In this document: piece after piece, positions 17,260-26,278 of the stretch
Numbering within the stretch: position 1 is the stretch's first letter
How the letters are laid out: every line of letters starts with the position of its first letter
DNA from: Streptoverticillium olivoreticuli subsp. olivoreticuli
GTDB lineage: Bacteria > Actinomycetota > Actinomycetes > Streptomycetales > Streptomycetaceae
Direction of reading: 5' to 3'
Assembly (NCBI RefSeq): GCF_003391135.1
Contig: NZ_CP031455.1
Location: 930,001-994,000, forward strand
DNA length: 64,000 nucleotides
Program-made: the position numbers and the translations under genes
The notes under the pieces: model-generated
Databases searched by the model: none
What the model was told of the DNA's origin: nothing
The model's input: only the letters and a program-made list of their open reading frames with translations

Positions 17260-17472
17260 AACCGGCTACGGCCCGCAGTGCTTTGCTCCGTCGCTCGCGA
17301 CCTGCGTCAGCGCCACAGGGAGGACTGCCGGGCCGCTGATGCCGGAACGGCGGCAGCCCCAGTGGATGGGACGGGACGACCGCCGGCGGCTCGGCAGCAG
17401 CGCCGCGAATCGGTCCCACAGCGGGTCAGCCAGCCATGATGACGGCACTGGCACAGGCCCCGTGATCACAGA
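17260..17472 (-). pseudogene. N-terminal remnant of an IS5-type transposase
   Basis: The minus strand reads PVPSSWLADPLWDRFAALLP, the conserved start of Streptomyces IS5-type transposases. A frameshift then puts AVVPSHPLG in another frame before returning to a CRRSGISGP-like piece, after which similarity ends. It lacks the DDE core. The C-terminal part of a transposase of the same kind lies at 15281-15830 on the opposite strand. The 310 bases from here to 17782 hold nothing I can support. Confidence 0.65.
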
Positions 17473-17782
17473 GGGTCACAACTCCATGATCGCAGGGAAC
17501 CTGTGCCCGCCCTGGCGCCGCCCACGGGCCCGGACGCTCACTCCTCCTCGTCCGCATCATCAGCAAGGCATCCGCACTGTTCCTGGCGCGGGCGCCTCGC
17601 TCGGCGTGCTTGGCCTACGGCGCGATTGGCGTGCCGGCGGGGGCAGCGTCCACCTTCTCCTCGCCGAAGTTCTCTCCACCGAAAAGTTTTTCCGCGAACC
17701 TGTCACATCTTCGGCACATGAAACGTCAGGGCAGTGACGGTAGTTGAAGCCGTTGCCCGACGATTCCGAAGGAGACCATGGG

Positions 17783-17854
17783 ATGGCTACGCATGTGCGG
17801 ACCCTGGAGTGGCGGACCACGCCGACAGGAATCAGCCTTCCGCCGCTGATCTAG
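17783..17854 (+). CDS. 23-residue small ORF with strong ribosome site
   Basis: GAAGGAG (17768-17774) precedes the ATG by 8 bases. The peptide begins MATHVRTLEW, ends SLPPLI and has no Cys. It lies 160 bases upstream of the first exoenzyme of the FG-GAP array, on the same strand, so it could be a leader peptide, a small independent gene or a leftover start of a deleted gene. An overlapping ATG at 17778 opens a different short frame. Codon usage cannot decide at this length. Confidence 0.35.
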   Translation: MATHVRTLEWRTTPTGISLPPLI

Positions 17855-18013
17855 CCGTCCGTCCCACCGTTCACGAACACCCCTTGCCACACCTCCCACG
17901 CGGCCCCCGCATTCGAGCGGTCGGCTAACGACGCCCTGCAACGCCGCGTACACCACCCACGCACCTCGCCACGCCGAAGGCTGCCCGAAAACAGAAGGCT
18001 GGAGAAAGCACAC

Positions 18014-19834
18014 ATGAAGATCTCTCGAATACGTCATGCGTCATCCGTCGCCGCCCTGGTGACAACTGCACTTGCTTTCACGGCAGTCGGCACCGTCGCC
18101 CCGACGGCCGTCGCCGACTCCCGCGCGGCCGCCGCTTCCGGGGCTCAGGACGACCGCCCGAGCCCGGGGCAGGGCACCCCCACCTCGGAGCTCCAGCACA
18201 AGGGCCTGATCTCGTCGAGTCTCGCGGCCAAGCCCATCACCCGCAGCGAGACCCTCAGACGCGCCGCCGGCTGGTTCGGCAAGGGCCTCCACTACAGCGG
18301 GTACAACACCTATCAGGGCTGGCGCACGGACTGCTCCGGTTTCGTCTCCATGGCCTGGGGGCTGCCCGGCCCGGGCGAGACCACCGATTCGTTCATTCCC
18401 GCGGGCATCGCCCACGAGATCTCCAAGGACGAGCTGAAGCCCGGCGACGCGCTCAACAACAAGGCGCCCGGCAACGACGGTCACGTCGTCCTGTTCGAAA
18501 AGTGGGCAGATTCCTCCCAGTCCTCCTATTGGGGTTATGAATTCAGCAGCAGCGGTCTGCACCACCATGTGATCCCGTACACCTACTTCTCCAGGTCCGA
18601 GCAGTACCGCCCGATCCGCCTCAACACCATCGTGGACGACGACACGGCCGCAGGGCCCGCCGAGGACAACGCCCGGGTCCAGGGCGACTTCGACGGCGAC
18701 GGCCGCGACGACGTGGCGGTGCTCTACGACTACGGCAGGAAGGACGACCGCAGTCGCTCGGCCCTGTGGACGTTCAACAGCAACGGCAACGGCTTCAACA
18801 GCCCCAAGCAGGTGTGGGACAGCGGGACGGCGGAGAGCTGGAACTGGGCCTCCAGCAAGTTGGCGGTCGGCGACTTCAACGGCGACGGCAAGGCCGACAT
18901 CGGCGTCCTCTACAACATGGGCGCGACCGAGGACGGCCGCAACCGCACCAAACTGTTCGTGTTCACCAGCACCGGCAGCGGATTCGCCGCCCCGGTCAAG
19001 GTGTGGGACAGCAACGACGACCCCGTCAAGAGCTGGAACTGGAACGCCAGCAAATTGACGGTCGGGGACTTCAACGGTGACGGCAAGGCCGACATCGGGG
19101 TGCTGTACGACTACGGCAAGGACGACGACCACAACCGGACGGGGCTCTGGACATTCACCAGCACCGGCAGCGGGTTCAACAGCCCCAAGCAGGTGTGGGA
19201 CAGCAACAACGACCCGGTGAAGAGCTGGAACTGGGACGCCAGCAAGCCCGTCTCCGGCGACTTCAACGGCGACGGAAAAGCCGACATCGGCGTCCTCTAC
19301 GACTACGGCAAGACCGACTCCGGCAGCCGCACCGGACTCTGGACGTTCAACGGCAATGGCAGCGGATTCAACAGCCCCAAGCAGGTGTGGGACAGCAACA
19401 ACGACCCGGTGAAGAGCTGGAACTGGGACGCCAGCAAGCCCGTCTCCGGCGACTTCAACGGCGACGGCAAGACCGACGTCGGCGTCCTCTACGACATGGG
19501 CCGCACCGAGGACGGCCGTAACCGCACCAAGCTGTTCACCTTCACCGGCACGGCGAGTGGGTTCAACAGCCCGGTCAAGGTGTGGGACAGCAACGACGAC
19601 CCCGTCAAGAGCTGGAACGCGTCCGCCAGCAAGCCCGTCGCAGGTGACTTCAACGGCGACGGCAAGACCGACATCGGCGTCCTCTACGACTACGGCAGGA
19701 CCGACTCCGGCAACCGCGCCGGGCTGTGGACCTTCACCAGCAACGGTAGCGGCAGCGACAGCCCCAAGCTCGGCTGGGACAGCAGCACGGACCCCGTCAA
19801 GAGCTGGAACTGGAGCGCGAGCAAGCTCGGCTGA
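18014..19834 (+). CDS. Secreted NlpC/P60-like peptidase with FG-GAP/VCBS repeats
   Basis: A 606-residue exported protein. Signal peptide about residues 1-35. The catalytic domain (about 75-215) has the NlpC/P60 nucleophile in DCSGFVSMAWGL (Cys 107) and His in DGHVVLFEKW (His 157), so it should cleave peptidoglycan stem peptides. From about residue 222 there are six repeats of about 64 residues, each opening GDFNGDGKADIGVLYDYG-like (a calcium-binding DxNxDGxxD loop) and closing VWDS...KSWNW. Six such units would make a beta-propeller. It is the first of four same-strand genes sharing this repeat module; the next starts 46 bases later. Confidence 0.88.
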   Translation: MKISRIRHASSVAALVTTALAFTAVGTVAPTAVADSRAAAASGAQDDRPSPGQGTPTSELQHKGLISSSLAAKPITRSETLRRAAGWFGKGLHYSGYNTYQGWRTDCSGFVSMAWGLPGPGETTDSFIPAGIAHEISKDELKPGDALNNKAPGNDGHVVLFEKWADSSQSSYWGYEFSSSGLHHHVIPYTYFSRSEQYRPIRLNTIVDDDTAAGPAEDNARVQGDFDGDGRDDVAVLYDYGRKDDRSRSALWTFNSNGNGFNSPKQVWDSGTAESWNWASSKLAVGDFNGDGKADIGVLYNMGATEDGRNRTKLFVFTSTGSGFAAPVKVWDSNDDPVKSWNWNASKLTVGDFNGDGKADIGVLYDYGKDDDHNRTGLWTFTSTGSGFNSPKQVWDSNNDPVKSWNWDASKPVSGDFNGDGKADIGVLYDYGKTDSGSRTGLWTFNGNGSGFNSPKQVWDSNNDPVKSWNWDASKPVSGDFNGDGKTDVGVLYDMGRTEDGRNRTKLFTFTGTASGFNSPVKVWDSNDDPVKSWNASASKPVAGDFNGDGKTDIGVLYDYGRTDSGNRAGLWTFTSNGSGSDSPKLGWDSSTDPVKSWNWSASKLG

Positions 19835-19880
19835 CCGGCTTCGCCCCTCCTCACCTCACTGTTCGGGAGAGCCACCACAC

Positions 19881-22349
19881 ATGCGAACCATACGAATGCG
19901 AAGAACGAACGGCGTGGCCTTCGCCGCCGCTGCCGCCCTGATGGCCCTCGCCGCCTCCGGCACAGCCGCGGTCCAGGCCGCGCCCTCGAACGCCGGACGG
20001 TCCGGCACCACTCCGATCACCTACCGTGGCCTCACCCTCGACGTACCCTCCGGCTGGCCGGTCGTGGACCTGGAAAAAAGCCCGGACACGTGCGTGCGGC
20101 TCGACCGCCACACGGTGTACTTGGGCCACCCCGGCACCGAACAGTCCTGCCCCTCCCATCTGGTCGCGGACAAGACGGACGCCCTGATATTGGAGCCGAT
20201 CACCGGAGCGGGCGGCCAGGACGTCTCCCACGCACTGCGCGTCCCTGCCGGGACCTCGATGCCGCACGAGCTGCCGGTGACGTACGACCACGAGACGAAG
20301 GTCGCCGTCGAAGGCGCCGGAGTCATGGTCACGGCCTCCTACGGCACGTCCAGTACGACGGTCGCCGCCGTCCTCGGCTCGGCTCGCCCAGACGCGACAG
20401 CCAAGCCGACTCCCCTGCCCGGCAAGGCGGGCAGCGGCCTCGCGGCTCCACCGGTTGCCGCCGTCACGGCCGACAAGGGGTACACAGGGCTGGGCTTCGA
20501 GTCCTGCACCGCCCCTTCGTCCGCCGCGATGAAGGCGTGGAAGGCCTCGTCGCCCTACGGGGCCGTCGGCATCTACATCGGCGGTCGCAAGCGGGGCTGT
20601 GCGCAGCCGCAGCTCACCAGCGACTGGGTGCGTCAGCAGACCGCCGACGGGTGGCACTTGCTGCCTCTCTTCGTGGATCTCCAGGCCGGCGACATCTCTC
20701 CGGCCACCGCGGACGCGCAGGGCCGCGAGTCCGCGGACGCCGCCGTGGCCAAGGCGGCGGACCTGGGCCTGGGCCCCGGGACGGTCATCTACAGCGACAT
20801 GGAGCACTACGACAACCGCTCGTACCGGGCCCGGGTCATCGACTACGTGTCGGGGTGGACCAGCCGCCTCCACGAACGTGGCTACCGCTCCGGTGTGTAC
20901 GCAAGCGAAACGAGCGGCACCCCGGACCTCGCCTCGGTGGCCGACGACGCCAACTACGCGTCGCCCGACGTGCTGTGGTCGGCGAACTGGAACCTCAAGG
21001 CCGATGTGTCGGACGCGTCGATGGGGCTTCCGGGCCCCGGCTACTGGCCCAATGGGCGGCGCATCCACCAGTACCGCGGCCAGGTGAACGACACCTACGG
21101 CGGTGTCACCCTCGCCATCGACCGCGACTACGTCGATGTCGCCCCGTCCTCGGCCCTGCCCGCACCCGGCGGAGAAGACGGTTCGTCGCGCGTCAAGGGC
21201 GACTTCGACGGCGACGGACGCGACGACGTGGCCGTGCTGTACGACTACGGCAAGGACAGCGGCGTCAGCCGGTCCGCGCTGTGGACGTTCGCGGGGACCG
21301 GCGGCGGCTTCGGCGCCCCGAAGAAGGTGTGGGACAGCGCCGCGGCGTCGGACAGCTGGAGCTGGTCGGCCGCCAAGCTGACGGCCGGCGACTTCAACGG
21401 CGACGGAAAGACCGACCTGGCCGTCCTCTACAACATGGGCGCGACCGAGGACGGCCGCAACCGCACCAAGCTGTACGAGTTCACCAGCAACGGCAGCGGA
21501 TTCAACAACCCGGTCAAGGTCTGGGACAGCAACGACGACCCCGTCAAAAGCTGGAACTGGAACGCCAGCAAGCCCGTCTCCGGCGACTTCAACGGCGACG
21601 GCAAGACCGACATCGGGGTGCTGTACGACTACGGCAGGGACGGCGACCGCAGCCGTACCGGCCTGTGGACCTTCACCAGCAACGGTGCCGCCTTCGCCAG
21701 CCCCAAGCTGGTGTGGGACAGCAGCGCGGCCTCGGACAGCTGGAGTTGGGCCGCCAGCAAACCTGTCTCCGGCGACTTCAACGGCGACGGGAAGGCCGAC
21801 ATCGGCGTCCTCTACAACATGGGCCGCACCGAGGACGGCCGCAACCGCACCAAACTGTTCACCTTCACCGGCACCACGAACGGGTTCGACAACCCGGTCA
21901 AGGTGTGGGACAGCAACGACGACCCCGTGAAGAGCTGGAACTGGGACGCCGGCAAGGTAGTGGGCGGCGACTTCAACGGCGACGGAAAAGCCGACATCGG
22001 CGTGCTGTACGACTACGGCAGGACCGACTCAGGCAACCGCACCGGGCTGTGGACCTTCACCAGCACCGGCAACGGATTCAACAGCCCGAAACAGGTATGG
22101 GACAGCTCCACCGACCCGGTGAAAAGCTGGAACTGGACCGCCAGCAAGCCGGTCGCCGGGGACTTCAACGGCGACGGCAAGACCGACATCGGCGTCCTCT
22201 ACGACTACGGCCAGACCGACTCCGGCAACCGCACCGGACTGTGGACCTTCACCAGCAACGGCACCGGATTCGGTACACCCCTCTTGGGCTGGGACAGCGC
22301 AACGGATGCCGTGAAGAGCTGGAACTGGCGGTCCAGCAAGGTGAGTTGA
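19881..22349 (+). CDS. Secreted DUF1906 (glycoside hydrolase-like) protein with FG-GAP repeats
   Basis: An 822-residue exported protein. Signal peptide 1-35, then an N-terminal domain (about 45-180) of unknown type. The DUF1906 glycoside-hydrolase-like TIM barrel follows (about 195-430): GYTGLGFESCTAP, YIGGRKRGCAQ, LLPLFVDLQ, GTVIYSDMEHYD, SGVYASETSG and RRIHQYRG. DUF1906 proteins are related to lysozyme-like barrels and are thought to act on cell-wall glycans. Six FG-GAP repeats of the same kind as in the flanking genes complete the C-terminus. Acidic residues in YSDMEHYD are candidate catalytic residues. Confidence 0.85.
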   Translation: MRTIRMRRTNGVAFAAAAALMALAASGTAAVQAAPSNAGRSGTTPITYRGLTLDVPSGWPVVDLEKSPDTCVRLDRHTVYLGHPGTEQSCPSHLVADKTDALILEPITGAGGQDVSHALRVPAGTSMPHELPVTYDHETKVAVEGAGVMVTASYGTSSTTVAAVLGSARPDATAKPTPLPGKAGSGLAAPPVAAVTADKGYTGLGFESCTAPSSAAMKAWKASSPYGAVGIYIGGRKRGCAQPQLTSDWVRQQTADGWHLLPLFVDLQAGDISPATADAQGRESADAAVAKAADLGLGPGTVIYSDMEHYDNRSYRARVIDYVSGWTSRLHERGYRSGVYASETSGTPDLASVADDANYASPDVLWSANWNLKADVSDASMGLPGPGYWPNGRRIHQYRGQVNDTYGGVTLAIDRDYVDVAPSSALPAPGGEDGSSRVKGDFDGDGRDDVAVLYDYGKDSGVSRSALWTFAGTGGGFGAPKKVWDSAAASDSWSWSAAKLTAGDFNGDGKTDLAVLYNMGATEDGRNRTKLYEFTSNGSGFNNPVKVWDSNDDPVKSWNWNASKPVSGDFNGDGKTDIGVLYDYGRDGDRSRTGLWTFTSNGAAFASPKLVWDSSAASDSWSWAASKPVSGDFNGDGKADIGVLYNMGRTEDGRNRTKLFTFTGTTNGFDNPVKVWDSNDDPVKSWNWDAGKVVGGDFNGDGKADIGVLYDYGRTDSGNRTGLWTFTSTGNGFNSPKQVWDSSTDPVKSWNWTASKPVAGDFNGDGKTDIGVLYDYGQTDSGNRTGLWTFTSNGTGFGTPLLGWDSATDAVKSWNWRSSKVS

Positions 22350-22442
22350 TGCCCCCCTTGTGAGACGTGCGGCACCCGTCGGCGCCCGTCCGGCCCGGTT
22401 GCGGCCCGGCCGGACGGGCCCGTCATTCAATGGAAGGAAGAA

Positions 22443-24011
22443 GTGGATCCCTTGATACGCAAGACCCGCACCCCCCGCAGGAAGGCCGGACGCGCGGGCG
22501 CGGCGGCGGTGTCGGCCTCCGGCATGCTGCTTGCGCTGTCGGTCACCGGCGCCCCCGCCCAGGCGGCATCACTCGCCACCTGGGAAAAGATGGCCCAGTG
22601 CGAGAGCAGCGGGGACTGGGGATACAACCAGGCACCGTACTACGGCGGCCTGCAATTCCTGGAGAGTACGTGGGTGGCGTACCACGGAACGGACTATGCG
22701 CCATACCCCTATCAGGCCACCAAGGAACAGCAGATCCGGGTCGCGCAGCGGGTCCTCGACAATGAGGGCGCGGCTCCCTGGCCGCACTGCGGAAAGGAAA
22801 TGGGGCTGGCCGACGACGACGCACGCCCCTTCCCCGACGCGCCGGACGACGGCGCCTCCGCCCGGGTCAACGGTGACTTCGACGGCGACGGACGCGACGA
22901 CGTGGCCGTGCTGTACGACTACGGCAAGGAGGGCGGCGTCAGCCGGTCCGGACTGTGGACGTTCTCCGGGAGCGGTGGCGGCTTCGGCAGCCCGAAGAAA
23001 GTCTGGGACAGCGGATCGGCCAGCTGGAGCTGGTCGGCCGCCAAACTGGCCGTCGGCGACTTCAACGGGGACGGGAAGGCCGACATCGCGGTCCTGTACG
23101 ACATGGGCCGCACCGAGGACGGCCGCAACCGCACCAAGCTGTACGAGTTCACCAGCAACGGCAGCGGATTCAACAGCCCGGTCAAGGTCTGGGACAGCAA
23201 CGACGACCCTGTCAAAAGCTGGAACTGGGCCTCCAGCAAGCTGACTGTCGGCGACTTCAACGGCGACGGCAAGGCCGACATCGGCGTCCTCTACGACTAC
23301 GGCCAGACCGACTCCGGCAACCGCACCGCCCTATGGAACTTCACCAGCAACGGCAGCGGGTTCAACAGCCCCAAGCAGACCTGGGACAGCAACAACGACC
23401 CCGTGAAGAGCTGGAACTGGGAAGCCAGCAAGCCCGTCTCCGGCGACTTCAACGGCGACGGCAAGACCGATATCGGGGTGCTGTACGACTACGGCAAAAC
23501 CAGCTCCGGCAATCGCACCGGACTGTGGACCTTCACCAGCACGGGCAGCGGATTCAACAGCCCCAAGCAGACCTGGGACAGCGGATCGGAGAGCTGGAGA
23601 TGGTCAGCTGCCAAGGTGGTCGGCGGCGACTTCAATGGCGACGGCAAAGCCGATATCGGGGTGCTGTACGACCTCGGCAGGAACGACGACCGCAACCGCA
23701 CCGAACTGTTCACGTTCGCGGGAAACGGCACCGGCCTCAACGCGCCGACAAAGGTGTGGGACAGCCGGGACGACAGCGCGGTGAAGAGCTGGAACTGGGC
23801 CACGAGCAAGCCGGTCGCAGGGGACTTCAACGGCGACGGCAAAACTGATATCGGCGTCCTCTACGACTACGGCCAGACCGACTCCGGCAACCGCACCGGA
23901 CTGTGGAACTTCACCAGCAACGGCAATGGATTCGCCGGCCCCAAGCTCACGTGGGACAGCCGTACCGACCCCGTCAAGAGCTGGAACTGGAACATGAGCA
24001 AGGTCGGCTGA
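22443..24011 (+). CDS. Secreted Rpf-type transglycosylase with FG-GAP repeats
   Basis: A 522-residue exported protein starting at GTG 22443 after GGAAGGAAG. The signal peptide ends near AQAAS. Residues ~42-122 form a resuscitation-promoting-factor transglycosylase domain: WEKMAQCESSGDWGYN with catalytic Glu about 54, then YYGGLQFLESTWVAY and QIRVAQRVLDNEG. It should cut peptidoglycan glycan strands. About 20 linker residues lead into six FG-GAP/VCBS repeats nearly identical to those in the adjacent genes. It is the third member of the array, 93 bases after the second and 33 before the fourth. Confidence 0.9.
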   Translation: MDPLIRKTRTPRRKAGRAGAAAVSASGMLLALSVTGAPAQAASLATWEKMAQCESSGDWGYNQAPYYGGLQFLESTWVAYHGTDYAPYPYQATKEQQIRVAQRVLDNEGAAPWPHCGKEMGLADDDARPFPDAPDDGASARVNGDFDGDGRDDVAVLYDYGKEGGVSRSGLWTFSGSGGGFGSPKKVWDSGSASWSWSAAKLAVGDFNGDGKADIAVLYDMGRTEDGRNRTKLYEFTSNGSGFNSPVKVWDSNDDPVKSWNWASSKLTVGDFNGDGKADIGVLYDYGQTDSGNRTALWNFTSNGSGFNSPKQTWDSNNDPVKSWNWEASKPVSGDFNGDGKTDIGVLYDYGKTSSGNRTGLWTFTSTGSGFNSPKQTWDSGSESWRWSAAKVVGGDFNGDGKADIGVLYDLGRNDDRNRTELFTFAGNGTGLNAPTKVWDSRDDSAVKSWNWATSKPVAGDFNGDGKTDIGVLYDYGQTDSGNRTGLWNFTSNGNGFAGPKLTWDSRTDPVKSWNWNMSKVG

Positions 24012-24044
24012 GCCATTCATGTCGTACGGAAGAGAGAAGGAAGG

Positions 24045-26165
24045 ATGAAATACCGACTGAGAACGCTGCTCACTTCCATAACAGGCGTGTGCGCCCTGAT
24101 CGTTCCGGTGCATTCGGTGGCGCAGGCGGCCGGGCCGGAGCAGGGGCGTTCTGCGGTGTCCGCAGCCGCCGTACGGGATCAAAGTCCGCCGACGCTGCTC
24201 GCCGAGCCGGAACTGCGTGTCGTCTCCTGGAACATCTGCGGGGAGGCCGGCGGGCTGCGCGGCCAGGACGGCTACTGCCCCTACCGCAACGATCCCCAGG
24301 CGAAGGTCGACCAGATCGCGCAGGTGGCCGCGGAGCGCAATGCCAATGTCGTCATGCTCCAGGAGGTGTGCGGCGAGGCGCCCGGAAGCCATATGGAGCG
24401 GCTGCGCGCGGCCCTGGGCAGCGGTTGGTCGATCGCGCACGCCCCGGGAGCCCGCCCGGACGGGACCACGAACTGCCGGGGCGGGCTGAGCGGCACGTTG
24501 GGCGTGGGGATCGCGGTCAAGGGGCGCGTCACCGCGACCACCGCGACGAACACCGTGCCCGGGGGCGGCGACCAGCAGACCCTGCCCATCCTCTGTGTAC
24601 GTGTCGAGGGCTGGTCGACCAGGATCTGCACCACCCACATCCTGTCCGACCCTGCCGACCCTCGCAGGCCGGGGCAGATCCGGAACGTGAAGAACGAGAT
24701 CTGGCCGGACCGCTATCAGCTGGTGCTCGGCGGCGACTTCAACATGTTCCCGGACACCGCCGAGCTCAAGCCGATCTCGGACGAATTCGACGAGTGCGAC
24801 CGCCGCTCCTACGGCGCCGGTGACACGGTCAACGAGGCCACCCATCACTCCTGGGACGAAAAGGGCGGACACGTATGGCGCAAGCGTGACCACATCTTCG
24901 CCTCGTGGGGAGAATCGGCGAGTCAGTTCACATCCTGCGAAGTCGACCGGACCCGGATGGACACCACCGAGAACGCGCCCGACAGCGGTCCCCCCAACGG
25001 GTATTCGGACCATGCGCCGATCATCGGCTACCTCAAGCCGCCGCGGCACCTGAGCACGTCCGGGGACTTCGACGGCGACGGCAAGGCCGACCTCGCAGTG
25101 CTCTACGGGCAGGGGAGGACCCCGGACGGTCACAACCGCTCCAGCCTGTGGATCTCCAACGGTTCCGGTACCGGAGCGGAGGCCGGATTCGCCGCGCCGC
25201 GCGAGGTCTGGGACAGCGGTGCCGACAGCTGGAACTGGTCCGCGAGCGCGCTGGCCTCCGGGGACTTCGACGGCGACGGCAAGACCGACCTTGGCGTCCT
25301 CTACAACTACGGCAAGGACGGCGACCGCAACCGCACCGCGCTGTGGACCTTCAAGGGGACACCGAACGGCTTCGAGGCACCCCGCAAGGTGTGGGACAGC
25401 CGCGACGACACGGCCGTTCCCAGTTGGAACTGGTCCACGAGCAAGCTCGTCGCGGGCGACTTCAACGGCGACGGCAGAGCGGACATCGGCGTCCTCTACG
25501 ACTACGGCAGGACCGGCTCCGGCAACCGCACCGGGCTGTGGACCTTCACCAGCAACGGCACCGGATTCGCCGGTCCCAAGCAGGTCTGGGACAGCTCCAC
25601 CGACCCGGTGAAAAGCTGGAACTGGACCGCCGGCAAGCCCGTCGCAGGTGACTTCAACGGCGACGGCAAGACCGACATCGGCGTCCTCTACGACTACGGC
25701 AACCGCACCGCCCTATGGACCTTCACCAGCAACGGCAACGGATTCGCCGGTCCCAAGCAGGTCTGGGACAGCGGATCGGAGAGTTGGAGCTGGTCCGCCG
25801 CCAAGCCGGTCGCCGGGGACTTCAACGGCGACGGCAAGACCGACATCGCGGTCCTGTACGACTACGGCAGGACCGGCTCCGGCAACCGCACCGGGCTGTG
25901 GACCTTCACCAGCAACGGCAACGGATTCGGTAAACCCCGCCTGGCGTGGGACAGCTCCACCGACCCGGTGAAAAGCTGGAACTGGACCGTGAGCGAGCCG
26001 GTGGCCGGGGACTTCAACGGGGACGGCAGGGCCGACCTCGCGGTGATGTACGACTACGGGAACGCGGCCAACGGCCGCAACCGCACCGCGCTGTGGTCCT
26101 TCACCGGCCGTGGCACGGACTTCGCCACCCCGCGGGCGAACTGGGACAGCAGCACCACCCAGTGA
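24045..26165 (+). CDS. Secreted endonuclease/exonuclease/phosphatase protein with FG-GAP repeats
   Basis: A 706-residue exported protein. Signal peptide about 1-30. The EEP (DNase I-like) domain (about 57-330) shows RVVSWNICGE (Asn 63), VVMLQEVCGE (Glu 107), LVLGGDFNMFPD, KRDHIFAS and the terminal YSDHAPIIGYL, i.e. all catalytic blocks. Likely activity is on extracellular DNA, RNA or phosphoesters. FG-GAP repeats follow to the end (about seven blades or part-blades; one is shortened after VLYDYGNRTALW). It is the last gene of the array and is followed by a hairpin shared with the convergent MerR gene. Confidence 0.88.
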   Translation: MKYRLRTLLTSITGVCALIVPVHSVAQAAGPEQGRSAVSAAAVRDQSPPTLLAEPELRVVSWNICGEAGGLRGQDGYCPYRNDPQAKVDQIAQVAAERNANVVMLQEVCGEAPGSHMERLRAALGSGWSIAHAPGARPDGTTNCRGGLSGTLGVGIAVKGRVTATTATNTVPGGGDQQTLPILCVRVEGWSTRICTTHILSDPADPRRPGQIRNVKNEIWPDRYQLVLGGDFNMFPDTAELKPISDEFDECDRRSYGAGDTVNEATHHSWDEKGGHVWRKRDHIFASWGESASQFTSCEVDRTRMDTTENAPDSGPPNGYSDHAPIIGYLKPPRHLSTSGDFDGDGKADLAVLYGQGRTPDGHNRSSLWISNGSGTGAEAGFAAPREVWDSGADSWNWSASALASGDFDGDGKTDLGVLYNYGKDGDRNRTALWTFKGTPNGFEAPRKVWDSRDDTAVPSWNWSTSKLVAGDFNGDGRADIGVLYDYGRTGSGNRTGLWTFTSNGTGFAGPKQVWDSSTDPVKSWNWTAGKPVAGDFNGDGKTDIGVLYDYGNRTALWTFTSNGNGFAGPKQVWDSGSESWSWSAAKPVAGDFNGDGKTDIAVLYDYGRTGSGNRTGLWTFTSNGNGFGKPRLAWDSSTDPVKSWNWTVSEPVAGDFNGDGRADLAVMYDYGNAANGRNRTALWSFTGRGTDFATPRANWDSSTTQ

Positions 26166-26240
26166 CCCGAACCGTTCGACTCCACAACAGCACACGGCAC
26201 ACGAACCGGCCAGGTTCTTTGCAAGTGGCCCGATCCGGCA

Positions 26241-26269
26241 GGGCCGCCGCACCCCCGTGGCGGCGGCCC
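26241..26269. terminator. Hairpin between convergent genes
   Basis: GGGCCGCCGC (26241-26250) pairs with GCGGCGGCCC (26260-26269) around a 9-base loop. It lies between the end of the exoenzyme array and the convergent MerR gene and can serve both. Confidence 0.6.
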
Positions 26270-26278
26270 GGTCCCGGC

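Larger units (their letters stand above)
18680..26140 (+). repeat. About 25 near-identical FG-GAP/VCBS repeat units in four genes
   Basis: A coding repeat of about 190 bases recurs in the 3' part of each of the four exoenzyme genes. Core strings such as GACTTCAACGGCGACGGCAA and TGGGACAGC are the same or nearly so at the DNA level within and between genes, including synonymous positions. The units encode GDFNGDGK(A/T)DIGVLYDYG ... GLWTFTS-GSGF ... VWDS ... KSWNW. Such identity suggests recent duplication or continuing gene conversion. Confidence 0.85.

Noticed and set aside
17855..18013. Possible c-di-AMP (ydaO-type) riboswitch before the NlpC/P60 gene, as is common for Streptomyces wall hydrolases
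   Set aside because: I could not find the conserved core elements of that riboswitch in the 160-base leader.
18680..26140. Dense repeats suggesting a CRISPR array or tandem DNA repeat
   Set aside because: The period is about 190 bases, in frame, and encodes FG-GAP/VCBS units; there are no spacers of CRISPR size.
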